Below, piece by piece: positions 1 to 7,067 of a DNA stretch of 64,000 nucleotides; the first letter of the stretch is position 1; each line of letters opens with the position of its first letter. The translations under genes were made by a program, and so were the position numbers. Source of the stretch: Parabacteroides merdae ATCC 43184 (GTDB taxonomy: Bacteria; Bacteroidota; Bacteroidia; Bacteroidales; Tannerellaceae); the NCBI RefSeq assembly GCF_025151215.1, contig NZ_CP102286.1:1116001-1180000 (forward strand), in the 5' to 3' direction. Under the pieces are notes generated by a model. The model was given only the letters and a program-made list of their open reading frames with translations. It did not search any database and was not told the origin of the DNA.

Positions 1-480
1 GAAGTGCTTGACGGCAACGGGAAACTCGATTATACACGGTTGAAACCCGTGCTGTTCGAGTTTCCGACCTATTCCTACATCGCCACCGGAGAGATTATCG
101 GCAAATGCCTGAACTTGGACAAGCAGCCGGGAATGTGCGCCAAGGAGCCGATGACCGCCGACGGTATCGTGCGCCTGTCGAAAATCGAGGTTTACCCGCA
201 GCATCTCGACGAGTACATGAAATACGCGACCGAGGTGGGCGAAGTCTCCCTGCGTACCGAACCGGGCGTATTGACGATGTACGCAGTCAGCGAAAAGGAG
301 AATCCCTGCAAGGTAACCATCCTCGAAACTTATGCGAGCCGTGAAGCCTACGAGAAGCATATCGCTTCCGAACATTTCCAAAAATACAAGCAGGGGACGC
401 TGCACATGGTCAAGTCGCTGGTGTTGTCTGACCAGACGCCGCTCAATCCCGCGAACCGAATCAATAACTTCATTCAATAA
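1..480 (+). CDS. Antibiotic-biosynthesis monooxygenase (ABM) domain protein with flavoredoxin-like N-terminus, 5' partial
   Basis: The frame is open through the left edge, so the start lies outside the window. The first 35 or so visible residues (LDGNGKLDYTRLKPVLFEF, then ATGEIIGK) look like the tail of a flavoredoxin/FMN-binding flavin reductase. From the PGMCAKEPM segment onward the protein is an ABM (quinol monooxygenase-like) domain, with the VYPQHLDEYMKYATEVG helix and the EPGVLTMYAV and ILETYAS strands. ABM enzymes oxidise quinol or polyketide-like substrates without metal or cofactor. A paralogue with a Tat signal instead of the flavoredoxin part lies at 53521-54015 on the minus strand. 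The next gene starts 6 nt after the stop, so they are probably co-transcribed. The ABM assignment is firm; the fusion is read from sequence similarity by eye. Confidence 0.75.
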   Translation, partial: EVLDGNGKLDYTRLKPVLFEFPTYSYIATGEIIGKCLNLDKQPGMCAKEPMTADGIVRLSKIEVYPQHLDEYMKYATEVGEVSLRTEPGVLTMYAVSEKENPCKVTILETYASREAYEKHIASEHFQKYKQGTLHMVKSLVLSDQTPLNPANRINNFIQ

Positions 481-486
481 AGAATC

Positions 487-1302
487 ATGAACCGAATTAT
501 TTTAATTTCAGTATTCACCGTTTTAACATTTAATGTTATGGCACAGGAAAAGATAGTACAGACAGCAGGGCGCGATCAGTTAGGCGGGTTCGCCCCGAAA
601 TTCGCAGAACTCAACGACGACGTCCTTTTCGGCGAGGTATGGAGCCGCACCGACAAACTCGGTCTTCGCGACCGCAGCTTGGTGACGATTACCTCGCTCA
701 TCAGTCAAGGTATCACAGACAACTCGCTGACATATCATTTGCAGTCGGCGAAGAACAACGGTATCACCCGCACCGAAATCGCCGAAATTATCACGCATAT
801 CGGTTTTTACGCGGGTTGGCCGAAGGCATGGGCGGCATTCCGTCTGGCGAAAGAGGTATGGGCGGAAGAGACGACCGGAGAGGATGCAAAAGCTGCATTC
901 CAACGCAAAATGATTTTCCCCATCGGCGAACCCAACACGGCGTATGCCCAATATTTCACCGGCAACAGTTACCTCGCACCGGTTTCGCGTGAGCAGGTGA
1001 ATATTTCCAACGTGACTTTCGAGCCTCGCTGCCGCAACAACTGGCACATCCATAAAGCCACGAAAGGCGGCGGACAGATGCTTATCGGTGTGGCCGGGCA
1101 CGGCTGGTATCAGGAAGAGGGTAAACCGGCGATAGAGATTTTGCCCGGAACGGTCATCCACATTCCGGCCAATGTAAAGCACTGGCATGGTGCGGCAGCC
1201 GACAGCTGGTTCGCGCATCTGGCGTTCGAGATTGCAGGCGAAAACGCTTCCAATGAATGGCTGGAACCCGTTACCGACGAAGAGTATGACAAACTTAAAT
1301 AA
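487..1302 (+). CDS. Secreted carboxymuconolactone decarboxylase (CMD)-like / cupin fusion protein
   Basis: 271 aa. A Sec-type signal peptide (about residues 1-19, ending NVMAQ) suggests export. Residues 30-130 are an alpha-helical CMD/AhpD-like domain (EVWSRTDKLGLRDRSLVTI, ITRTEIAEIITHIGFYAGWP) without a CxxC redox pair, so peroxidase-type chemistry is unlikely. Residues 165-255 are a cupin with metal-ligand-like histidines (NWHIHKATKGGGQ; HIPANVKHWHGA). CMD-cupin fusions are widespread but poorly characterised; a role in aromatic or quinone-type metabolism is inference. It sits between the ABM gene and a flavodoxin gene. A copy with an internal deletion lies at 52957-53513 on the minus strand. 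Confidence 0.85.
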   Translation: MNRIILISVFTVLTFNVMAQEKIVQTAGRDQLGGFAPKFAELNDDVLFGEVWSRTDKLGLRDRSLVTITSLISQGITDNSLTYHLQSAKNNGITRTEIAEIITHIGFYAGWPKAWAAFRLAKEVWAEETTGEDAKAAFQRKMIFPIGEPNTAYAQYFTGNSYLAPVSREQVNISNVTFEPRCRNNWHIHKATKGGGQMLIGVAGHGWYQEEGKPAIEILPGTVIHIPANVKHWHGAAADSWFAHLAFEIAGENASNEWLEPVTDEEYDKLK

Positions 1303-1310
1303 TCAGCCGC

Positions 1311-1880
1311 ATGTATAGATTTTTATTGATATTGCTGTCGGTGGTCGGCATGGCTACCGACACCGGCGCACAACAAAGACAGGATATGAACAAAGGAGGA
1401 TTAAACCATAAAATATTGGTAGCCTATTTCTCGGCGACGGGAACGACGGCACGAGCGGCCGAAAAACTGGCGAATGTTACGGGCGGAGAGCTTTATGCGA
1501 TTGTGCCTGCACAACCCTATACAAGTGCCGACCTCGACTGGAATGACAAGCGGTCGCGCAGTTCGGTAGAGATGAACGACCCTAAATCGCGTCCGGCAAT
1601 CAAAGGCAGAAAGGAAAACATCGCCGATTACGATGTCATCTTCATCGGTTATCCCATCTGGTGGGACCTCGCGCCGCGCATTATCAATACGTTCATCGAA
1701 AGCCACGACCTGAAGGGCAAAACAGTCATCCCGTTCGCCACATCCGGAGGCAGCACGCTCGCGGGCAGCGCGGCGGCGTTGAAGAAAACCTATCCCGCGC
1801 TGAACTGGAGAGAGGGACGCCTGCTTAATCGTGCCGATGAGAAAAGCATTCGCAACTGGGTAGATAACTGCAAGCTATGA
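1311..1880 (+). CDS. Flavodoxin-family protein with N-terminal signal peptide
   Basis: 189 aa. The N-terminus (MYRFLLILLSVVGMATDTGA) looks like a cleavable Sec signal, followed by the flavodoxin FMN phosphate-binding loop SATGTTARAAEKLA near residue 43 and the IGYPIWWDLAPR loop near residue 110, which normally stacks on the isoalloxazine ring. Flavodoxins carry electrons through FMN. An exported flavodoxin is unusual and would need FMN outside the cytoplasm or export in a folded state. Its stop overlaps the next start (ATGA at 1877-1880), indicating translational coupling with the aldo-keto reductase. A relic of a flavodoxin in the same relative position is seen at about 52845-52965. Confidence 0.85.
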   Translation: MYRFLLILLSVVGMATDTGAQQRQDMNKGGLNHKILVAYFSATGTTARAAEKLANVTGGELYAIVPAQPYTSADLDWNDKRSRSSVEMNDPKSRPAIKGRKENIADYDVIFIGYPIWWDLAPRIINTFIESHDLKGKTVIPFATSGGSTLAGSAAALKKTYPALNWREGRLLNRADEKSIRNWVDNCKL

Positions 1881-2890
1881 AAAGAAGAAAGATTCGCAGT
1901 TTAAGCGTCAGTGAAATAGGCATGGGCTGTATGGGATTCTCCCACGGATACGGCCAAGTACCGGGCGCAGGATATGCCGAAGAAGCCATTCGGGAAGCGT
2001 TCGGCTATGGATGCAATTTTTTCGATACGGCAGAAGGATACGGGAAGGAGCTTTATTATCCCGGACATAACGAGGAGATTGTCGGGCGTGCGGTCAGAGG
2101 CTTTCGCAATGAGGTTGTGATTGCCACAAAACTGCATATCCGGCCTGAGGCGGTTGAAGATTGCGGCTCCGTTTATGCTGCCGTCCGCCGCCACCTTGAA
2201 CGCTCGTTAAAGAATTTGCAGATCGATTACGTGGACTTGTACTATCTGCACCGCATCAACATGGAGGTGGACAATCTGGAGGTCGCCCATGCGATGGGCA
2301 GGCTCATTCAGGAGGGACTTGTCCGCGAATGGGGCATTTCGACGGTGGACAAGGCTCAACTTGAAGCGGCGCATGCCGTAACGCCCGTAGGTGCCGTGCA
2401 GAATATCTACTCTATGGTGGAGCGCACTTCTGAAAAAGATGTCATTCCTTTTTGCGTGGGAAACGGGATTGCTTTTGTGCCGTTCTCACCTGTCGCCAGC
2501 GGACTTTTATCCGGAAAAATTACACCGGATACGGAGTTCGGCCAGGTCGATGACGTGCGTGTATGGGTTCCACAACTGAAGCGGGAGAACATAACCGGCA
2601 ATATGCCCATTGTCGAAATGCTCAGGAGTTTTGCCGCAGAAAAGCAGGCGACTCCAGCGCAGGTCTCTTTGGCTTGGATGCTCCGTAAATATACGAATGT
2701 CGTGCCCATTCCCGGCTCGAAGAACAAAGAGCGCATCATGGAGAATCTGCGGGCGTGCGAAATGCAACTGACAGATGAAGAGTTCGACAGGCTGGATTCC
2801 GAACTCGACAGATTGCCGGTATATGGCATACGCGGTCATGCGGAGACCGAACAGACTTCATTCGGAAACAACTGGTTAAAACTAAAATAA
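1877..2890 (+). CDS. Aldo/keto reductase
   Basis: 337 aa, a full-length aldo-keto reductase of the YajO/IolS type. The (beta/alpha)8-barrel family reduces aldehydes or ketones with NADPH. The catalytic tetrad is visible: Asp and Tyr in FFDTAEGYG (about residues 50-56), Lys in ATKLH (about 75-79) and His in YYLHRIN (about 115). The NADPH phosphate-binding segment IPGSKNKERIMEN is near residue 278. There is no signal peptide, so it is cytosolic, unlike the second aldo-keto reductase of the cluster at 4307. It overlaps the flavodoxin stop by 4 nt and is followed after 7 nt by the NAD(P)-binding gene. The physiological substrate is unknown. Confidence 0.9.
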   Translation: MKRRKIRSLSVSEIGMGCMGFSHGYGQVPGAGYAEEAIREAFGYGCNFFDTAEGYGKELYYPGHNEEIVGRAVRGFRNEVVIATKLHIRPEAVEDCGSVYAAVRRHLERSLKNLQIDYVDLYYLHRINMEVDNLEVAHAMGRLIQEGLVREWGISTVDKAQLEAAHAVTPVGAVQNIYSMVERTSEKDVIPFCVGNGIAFVPFSPVASGLLSGKITPDTEFGQVDDVRVWVPQLKRENITGNMPIVEMLRSFAAEKQATPAQVSLAWMLRKYTNVVPIPGSKNKERIMENLRACEMQLTDEEFDRLDSELDRLPVYGIRGHAETEQTSFGNNWLKLK

Positions 2891-2897
2891 TTCAAGC

Positions 2898-3485
2898 ATG
2901 AAAAGAATTCTGATTTTAGGAGCATCCGGGACATTCGGGAAAGCTCTTGTCGAGAAGCTGAGCAATGACGAAGAGTGTCATCTGACGCTTGCATCCCGTC
3001 ATGCCTCGGCTTGCTATCACGAAAGTGAGCGATGCCATGTCGTCGATTGTGACGCCATGAAAGCGGATGATTTGCAGCAGGCGATGGCGGGTTGCCATGT
3101 GGTGTATTGCGCCATATCGGGCGACGATTTGCCCGTTATCGCTGAAAAAACGGTATCAGCCATGAAGAAAGCCGGTTTACGCCGTATTATCTTTATGGGA
3201 GCCGTGGGAATCTACGATGAGATTCCGGCGGACATGGACGATGAAGACAATGTTAGAAACAATCCCGACCAAATACCCAACCGCAAAGCGGCGGATATTG
3301 TGGAAAACAGCGGTCTGGATTACACGGTACTTCGTCCGGGGTATTTACGGGACGGGGATAAGGATGATTTCACATTGACTTTCAAAGGCGAACAAGCGAA
3401 AGGATTGTTTCGACCATCCCCTCCGTTGTCGGGCTTGCCGTTCGTCTTATACATGATGACACGCTCTATGTCCGTCAAAGCGTGA
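2898..3485 (+). CDS. NAD(P)H-binding (NmrA/YwnB-like) oxidoreductase, frameshifted near the C-terminus
   Basis: 195 aa as read. The N-terminus has a Rossmann glycine motif (ILGASGTFGKALVEKL), followed by the atypical-SDR pattern IFMGAVGIYDEI and LDYTVLRPGYL. This family binds NAD(P)H and often acts as a flavin/quinone reductase-like or sensor protein. After KGEQAKG (about nt 3402) the reading frame appears shifted. Another frame continues IVSTIPSVVGLAVRLI, then HDDTLYVRQSVSITRD, the expected family ending, to a stop at 3522-3524. A single-base deletion near 3402, or a sequencing error, therefore replaces the last 29 or so native residues. The Rossmann part is intact, so partial function cannot be excluded. 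Confidence 0.75.
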   Translation: MKRILILGASGTFGKALVEKLSNDEECHLTLASRHASACYHESERCHVVDCDAMKADDLQQAMAGCHVVYCAISGDDLPVIAEKTVSAMKKAGLRRIIFMGAVGIYDEIPADMDDEDNVRNNPDQIPNRKAADIVENSGLDYTVLRPGYLRDGDKDDFTLTFKGEQAKGLFRPSPPLSGLPFVLYMMTRSMSVKA

Positions 3486-3529
3486 GTATTACCCGTGATA
3501 TGTCTGATACGGAAAAACTTTGATTCACT

Positions 3530-4291
3530 ATGGAAATACGTTTTGAAAATAAAGTGGCATTTATTACGGGTGCGGCTGGCGGTATCGGTTATGCCGCCGC
3601 ACGGATGTTTGCCGAAGCCGGTGCGTCGGTTGTCATGGCCGATTTGGATAGTCGGGTAACAGACCGTGCCAAGGAACTGGAAGCGGAAGGACACAACGCC
3701 ATCGGTATCAGGTGTGACGTATCGGACGAGGTACAAGTGAAAGCGGCTGTCGAAAAGGCGGTCGCTGTTTTCGGCAAGTTGGATATAGCCTATAATAACG
3801 TAGGCATACATGCCGCCGTGCGGGAAGATCTGGCGGAAACCGAAGGCTGGGATTTCGACCGGGTAATTTCGGTCAATCTGCGTGGCGTGTGGAACTGTAT
3901 GAAGTACGAACTTGTCGAGATGAAAAAGCACGGCAAGGGAGCCATCGTGAACTGCTCGTCGCAGGGTGGTCTGGTAGGCATCCCCTGCATCGGGGCTTAC
4001 AACGCCTCGAAGCACGGTGTACTGGGACTGACCAAATCGGCGGCGTTGGAGTATGCCCGGCAGGGAATCCGCATCAACGCTATCTGCCCCGGCACCTGCG
4101 AGACACCGATGGTACGTCAGGCCATCGAGCAGTCGCCCGACCACATGGCACGTGTCATCGACGCCATCCCGTTGGGGCGTGTCGGCAAGGCAGAAGAAAT
4201 CGCTTCGATGGTGCTGCTCCTTTGCAGCGACTATGCCGGCTTTGCCATCGGACAGACTTGGGCGATGGACGGAGGATATACGGCGATGTGA
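3530..4291 (+). CDS. Short-chain dehydrogenase/reductase (SDR)
   Basis: 253 aa, a classical SDR of normal length. Visible motifs are the cofactor loop TGAAGGIG (residues 11-18), NNVG (about 86-89), the catalytic Ser in NCSSQGG (about 141), the YxxxK pair in YNASKHG (about 156-160) and the C-terminal IGQTWAMDGGYTAM. The acidic residue after strand 2 (MADLDSR) favours NAD over NADP. It oxidises or reduces an unidentified alcohol/ketone. No signal peptide is seen. It is the sixth redox gene of the island operon, 45 nt after the end of the NAD(P)-binding gene and 15 nt before the secreted aldo-keto reductase. Confidence 0.92.
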   Translation: MEIRFENKVAFITGAAGGIGYAAARMFAEAGASVVMADLDSRVTDRAKELEAEGHNAIGIRCDVSDEVQVKAAVEKAVAVFGKLDIAYNNVGIHAAVREDLAETEGWDFDRVISVNLRGVWNCMKYELVEMKKHGKGAIVNCSSQGGLVGIPCIGAYNASKHGVLGLTKSAALEYARQGIRINAICPGTCETPMVRQAIEQSPDHMARVIDAIPLGRVGKAEEIASMVLLLCSDYAGFAIGQTWAMDGGYTAM

Positions 4292-4306
4292 TAAACAATA
4301 AATAGA

Positions 4307-5212
4307 ATGAGAAACAGATTGAAAACAATCCTTGCCATTGCCTTTGTATGGGGGATGGCAATTCAAACAAACGCACAGGAAATGAATAAAGTACCAACTG
4401 TAAAACTGAACAACGGCATGGAAATGCCGCAATTGGGAGTCGGCACGTTCTTGGTCAAGGATAATGCCGCAGAAAGAGTATGCCATGCAATCAAGGTCGG
4501 GTTCCGCCTGATCGACACGGCACAGGGCTACGGAAACGAGAAAGAGGTGGGCGAAGGCATATGCCGGAGCGGAATAGACCGCCGAGAGCTGTTCATTACC
4601 ACGAAAGTGAACACTATGGAAATGCGAGGCGGCACCGTGCGGCAGTCGCTTGACAAAAGTCTTGCCGACCTCGGAACGGACTACATCGACCTCGTACTCA
4701 TCCACTGGCCCGTAAAAGGACATATCAAGGAGACTTGGCAGATATTGGAGGAATACGTGGACAAGGGGAAAATCCGCAGTATCGGCGTGAGCAACTTCAA
4801 CCCGCACCATCTCGACGAGTTGCTGGAGTATGCACGCATACGTCCCGTCGTCAATCAAATCGAGATCGAGCCGTACATGACCCAGCACGATGTCGTGGGC
4901 TATACGTTCCGCAAGGGTATTCAGGTGGAAGCATGGGGACCGTTGGGACAGGGCGTTACCGGCGTGCTCGATGACCCTGCAATCGGCGAGATTGCCGCCC
5001 GGCACGGTAAATCTGCCGCACAGGTCATCCTGCGTTGGCACATGCAGCGCGGGCTGGTCACCATTCCCCGCTGCGACAACGATGCGTACACGGACGAGAA
5101 TATCCGTATCTTCGACTTCGAGCTTTCGCCTTCCGAAATGGAGATTATTACCGGTCTGAACCGCAACCAACGTGCGTATGAACAGAACGACCCGGATAAT
5201 TTCCCGTGGTAA
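4307..5212 (+). CDS. Aldo/keto reductase with N-terminal signal peptide
   Basis: 301 aa. The first 24 or so residues (MRNRLKTILAIAFVWGMAI, then QTNAQE) form a Sec-type signal peptide. The rest is an AKR of the 2,5-diketogluconate reductase type: MPQLGVGTF, the catalytic Asp and Tyr in RLIDTAQGYGNE, Lys in ITTKVN, His in VLIHWPVKG, and the cofactor segment TIPRCDNDAYTDENI. The usual IPKS/IPRS motif reads IPRC here. An exported NADPH-dependent enzyme is unusual because the periplasm lacks free NADPH; either it is retained uncleaved at the membrane or it carries bound cofactor. It ends the first run of closely spaced redox genes. Confidence 0.87.
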   Translation: MRNRLKTILAIAFVWGMAIQTNAQEMNKVPTVKLNNGMEMPQLGVGTFLVKDNAAERVCHAIKVGFRLIDTAQGYGNEKEVGEGICRSGIDRRELFITTKVNTMEMRGGTVRQSLDKSLADLGTDYIDLVLIHWPVKGHIKETWQILEEYVDKGKIRSIGVSNFNPHHLDELLEYARIRPVVNQIEIEPYMTQHDVVGYTFRKGIQVEAWGPLGQGVTGVLDDPAIGEIAARHGKSAAQVILRWHMQRGLVTIPRCDNDAYTDENIRIFDFELSPSEMEIITGLNRNQRAYEQNDPDNFPW

Positions 5213-5319
5213 CCGATAAATCGTATCGGGGTATCAGTTGGCGGAAACAGAACTATGCGTCACACGCATTTCCTGTTGCCTGACTTGAATAATATCAGAA
5301 GTGGCAGACCATCTATCAA

Positions 5320-5462
5320 AGTGGTTAAATGAAAAAAGTTGAACTGATACGGACAGAAGAAAATTCATAAAGACTGTCGGTGCAGCAGCCGGAGCAACCC
5401 TGCTTTCCGGAGTCGGGATAGCGAAGGCAGCCGAATTGTTGAACGATAAAACGGATAAGAAA
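5320..5462 (+). other. Out-of-frame twin-arginine signal sequence in front of the FMN reductase gene
   Basis: An ATG at about 5328 opens a frame (MKKVEL...) that reaches a stop within 14 codons. In a different frame the same DNA reads TDRRKFIKTVGAAAGATLLS, then GVGIAKA, a textbook Tat signal (RRxFxK, hydrophobic stretch, AxA cleavage site). It runs directly into the reductase at 5463. No start codon precedes the twin arginine in that frame; a stop lies 3 codons upstream. A one-base change appears to have disconnected the signal from its start, so the enzyme would now begin at 5463 without a signal and stay in the cytosol. A sequencing error is the alternative. Confidence 0.65.
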
Positions 5463-6002
5463 ATGAAAATAGTAGTATTGACAGGAAGTCCGCGCCGGAA
5501 CGGGAATACCAATCATTTGGCCGGACAATTCATCAAGGGTGCGGAAGAAGCCGGACACGAGGTGTACCATTTCGATTGCGCCCAGCGCAAGGTTTCTTCC
5601 TGCATCGCCTGCAACCGTTGCGGAATGAACGGTCAGTGTATATTCAACGACGATTTCGGGCAGCTTCGTCCGCACCTTGTGACCGCCGATATGGTGGTAT
5701 TCGCCACGCCAATGTATTACTTCGGATTCTCTTCGCAGCTCAAAGCCGTGATAGACCGCTTCTATGCGCTCAACGGGCAGGTCAAGGGAAGCGAGAAACG
5801 GTCGGCCTTGCTGATGGCATACGCTGATACAGCTGCGGAAGAAGCCGAGCCGATGCTCTCGCATTACCATACGCTGCTCCGGTATTTAGGATGGAAAGAC
5901 TGTGGAACGGTCGTGGCGGAGGGAATGTGGCCGACGGGTGCGGTGAATGACACGGAATACAGTCGACAGGCTTACGAATTAGGACGTAAATGTTTCGGGT
6001 AG
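5463..6002 (+). CDS. NADPH-dependent FMN reductase / iron-sulfur flavoprotein-like
   Basis: 179 aa from ATG 5463; a TTG at 5436 gives 9 more residues. The flavodoxin-like fold starts with the FMN loop LTGSPRRNGNTNHLA. A cysteine cluster follows (SCIACNRCGMNGQC, residues about 45-58) in the compact arrangement of iron-sulfur flavoproteins, then ATPMYYFGFSSQLKAVIDRF. Proteins of this type pass electrons through FMN and, when clustered cysteines are present, an Fe-S centre. A Tat signal lies upstream but out of frame (5320-5462), consistent with an ancestral exported cofactor-loaded enzyme next to tatA and tatC. The start at 5463 is chosen because it is the first ATG in frame with the conserved beta strand. 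Confidence 0.83.
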   Translation: MKIVVLTGSPRRNGNTNHLAGQFIKGAEEAGHEVYHFDCAQRKVSSCIACNRCGMNGQCIFNDDFGQLRPHLVTADMVVFATPMYYFGFSSQLKAVIDRFYALNGQVKGSEKRSALLMAYADTAAEEAEPMLSHYHTLLRYLGWKDCGTVVAEGMWPTGAVNDTEYSRQAYELGRKCFG

Positions 6003-6076
6003 TCATGCTACGGATTCATGTAACGATGCAATACGTTGGTTATAGAGCAGATATATCGAATTAAAACAAAACCAAT

Positions 6077-6271
6077 ATGATAACGCCCTTATTTATCGGC
6101 GGTCTGGGTATGCAGGAAATGCTACTGATCGCATTGGTCGTGCTGCTGTTCTTCGGTGGCAAGAAGATTCCCGAACTGATGAAAGGTCTCGGCAAGGGAG
6201 TACGTTCGTTCAAGGAAGGGATGAACAATATGGAGAAAGAGATCGAGGAGGAACCGGTGAAAAAAGAATAA
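6077..6271 (+). CDS. tatA: Sec-independent (twin-arginine) translocase subunit TatA
   Basis: 64 aa. An N-terminal membrane helix ([20 protein letters not shown]), the family's FGxxxxP hinge ([10 protein letters not shown]), and an amphipathic helix ([15 protein letters not shown]) followed by an acidic, then lysine-rich tail show TatA/TatE. TatA oligomers form the pore that moves folded, often cofactor-bearing proteins across the inner membrane. It lies 4 nt upstream of tatC. The order tatA-tatC, with no tatB, is the minimal TatAC type. Its location right after an oxidoreductase with a Tat-signal relic suggests that the island brought its own exporter. Confidence 0.95.
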   Translation: MITPLFIGGLGMQEMLLIALVVLLFFGGKKIPELMKGLGKGVRSFKEGMNNMEKEIEEEPVKKE

Positions 6272-6275
6272 GCGG

Positions 6276-7058
6276 ATGGCGGCTGATACGGACAAACAAT
6301 CTTTCTGGGAACATCTCGACGTGCTGCGGGCGGCTATCGTTAAGAGCCTGCTCGTGGCCGTCGTGTTCGGCGTGGCAGCATTCTGCTTCAAAGAAGAGCT
6401 GTTCGCAGTCATCCTCGCGCCCAAAGATGCAGACTTCATTACCTACCGCCTGCTCTATTCGCTCGGCGGTCTGGTGACGGAATCCGGTGCGCCGGATTTT
6501 CTCGTGAAGCTCATCAACACGGGACTGGCTGGGCAGTTCATCATCCACATGAAAGCCGCACTATGTGCAGGTGTTCTCTGTGCATCGCCATACATCCTCT
6601 ACCAGTTGTTTCGCTTCGTATCGCCTGCTTTATATGTTAATGAGCGGAAATATGTGGTGCAGGTGGTCGGAGGCGGCTATGCTATGTTCGCCTTGGGTGT
6701 GGCGGTCAGCTACTTTCTGATTTTCCCGCTGACGTTCCGTTTCTTGGGAACCTATCAGGTCAGCGGTGAAGTGGAAAACATGATTGCCTTGCAATCCTAC
6801 ATTTCCACGCTGATGACCATGTCGTTGGCAATGGGGCTTGTTTTTGAGATACCAATTCTATCGTGGCTGTTCGCCAAACTGGGATTCCTGTCGGCCGATT
6901 TTATGCGCAAATACCGCAAACACGCCATCGTGGTTATTCTTGTGGTGGCAGCTATTATTACGCCGACTTCAGATGTATTTACGCTTTCGCTCGTGAGTCT
7001 TCCGATATGGATATTATATGAAACGAGTATTCTACTCGTGAGTAAGATTCATAATTAG
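6276..7058 (+). CDS. tatC: Twin-arginine translocase subunit TatC
   Basis: 260 aa, normal length for TatC, with six predicted membrane helices. The conserved N-terminal motif (SFWEHLDVLRAAIVKSLLVA), the periplasmic loop after helix 1, the SPYILYQLFRFVSPALY segment and the late motif AAIITPTSDVFTLSLVSLPI are visible. TatC is the receptor for RR signal peptides. It begins 4 nt after tatA and ends 9 nt before the histidine kinase gene, so the exporter and the regulator are likely in one transcript. Confidence 0.96.
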   Translation: MAADTDKQSFWEHLDVLRAAIVKSLLVAVVFGVAAFCFKEELFAVILAPKDADFITYRLLYSLGGLVTESGAPDFLVKLINTGLAGQFIIHMKAALCAGVLCASPYILYQLFRFVSPALYVNERKYVVQVVGGGYAMFALGVAVSYFLIFPLTFRFLGTYQVSGEVENMIALQSYISTLMTMSLAMGLVFEIPILSWLFAKLGFLSADFMRKYRKHAIVVILVVAAIITPTSDVFTLSLVSLPIWILYETSILLVSKIHN

Positions 7059-7067
7059 TGCTATCAT

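Noticed and set aside
580..1218. 212-aa minus-strand frame opposite the CMD/cupin gene
   Set aside because: Shadow of a well-supported gene; no motif.
3320..5170. 616-aa open frame on the minus strand
   Set aside because: It is antisense to the NAD(P)-binding, SDR and aldo-keto reductase genes, has no recognisable domain, and arises from GC-rich codon bias on the other strand.
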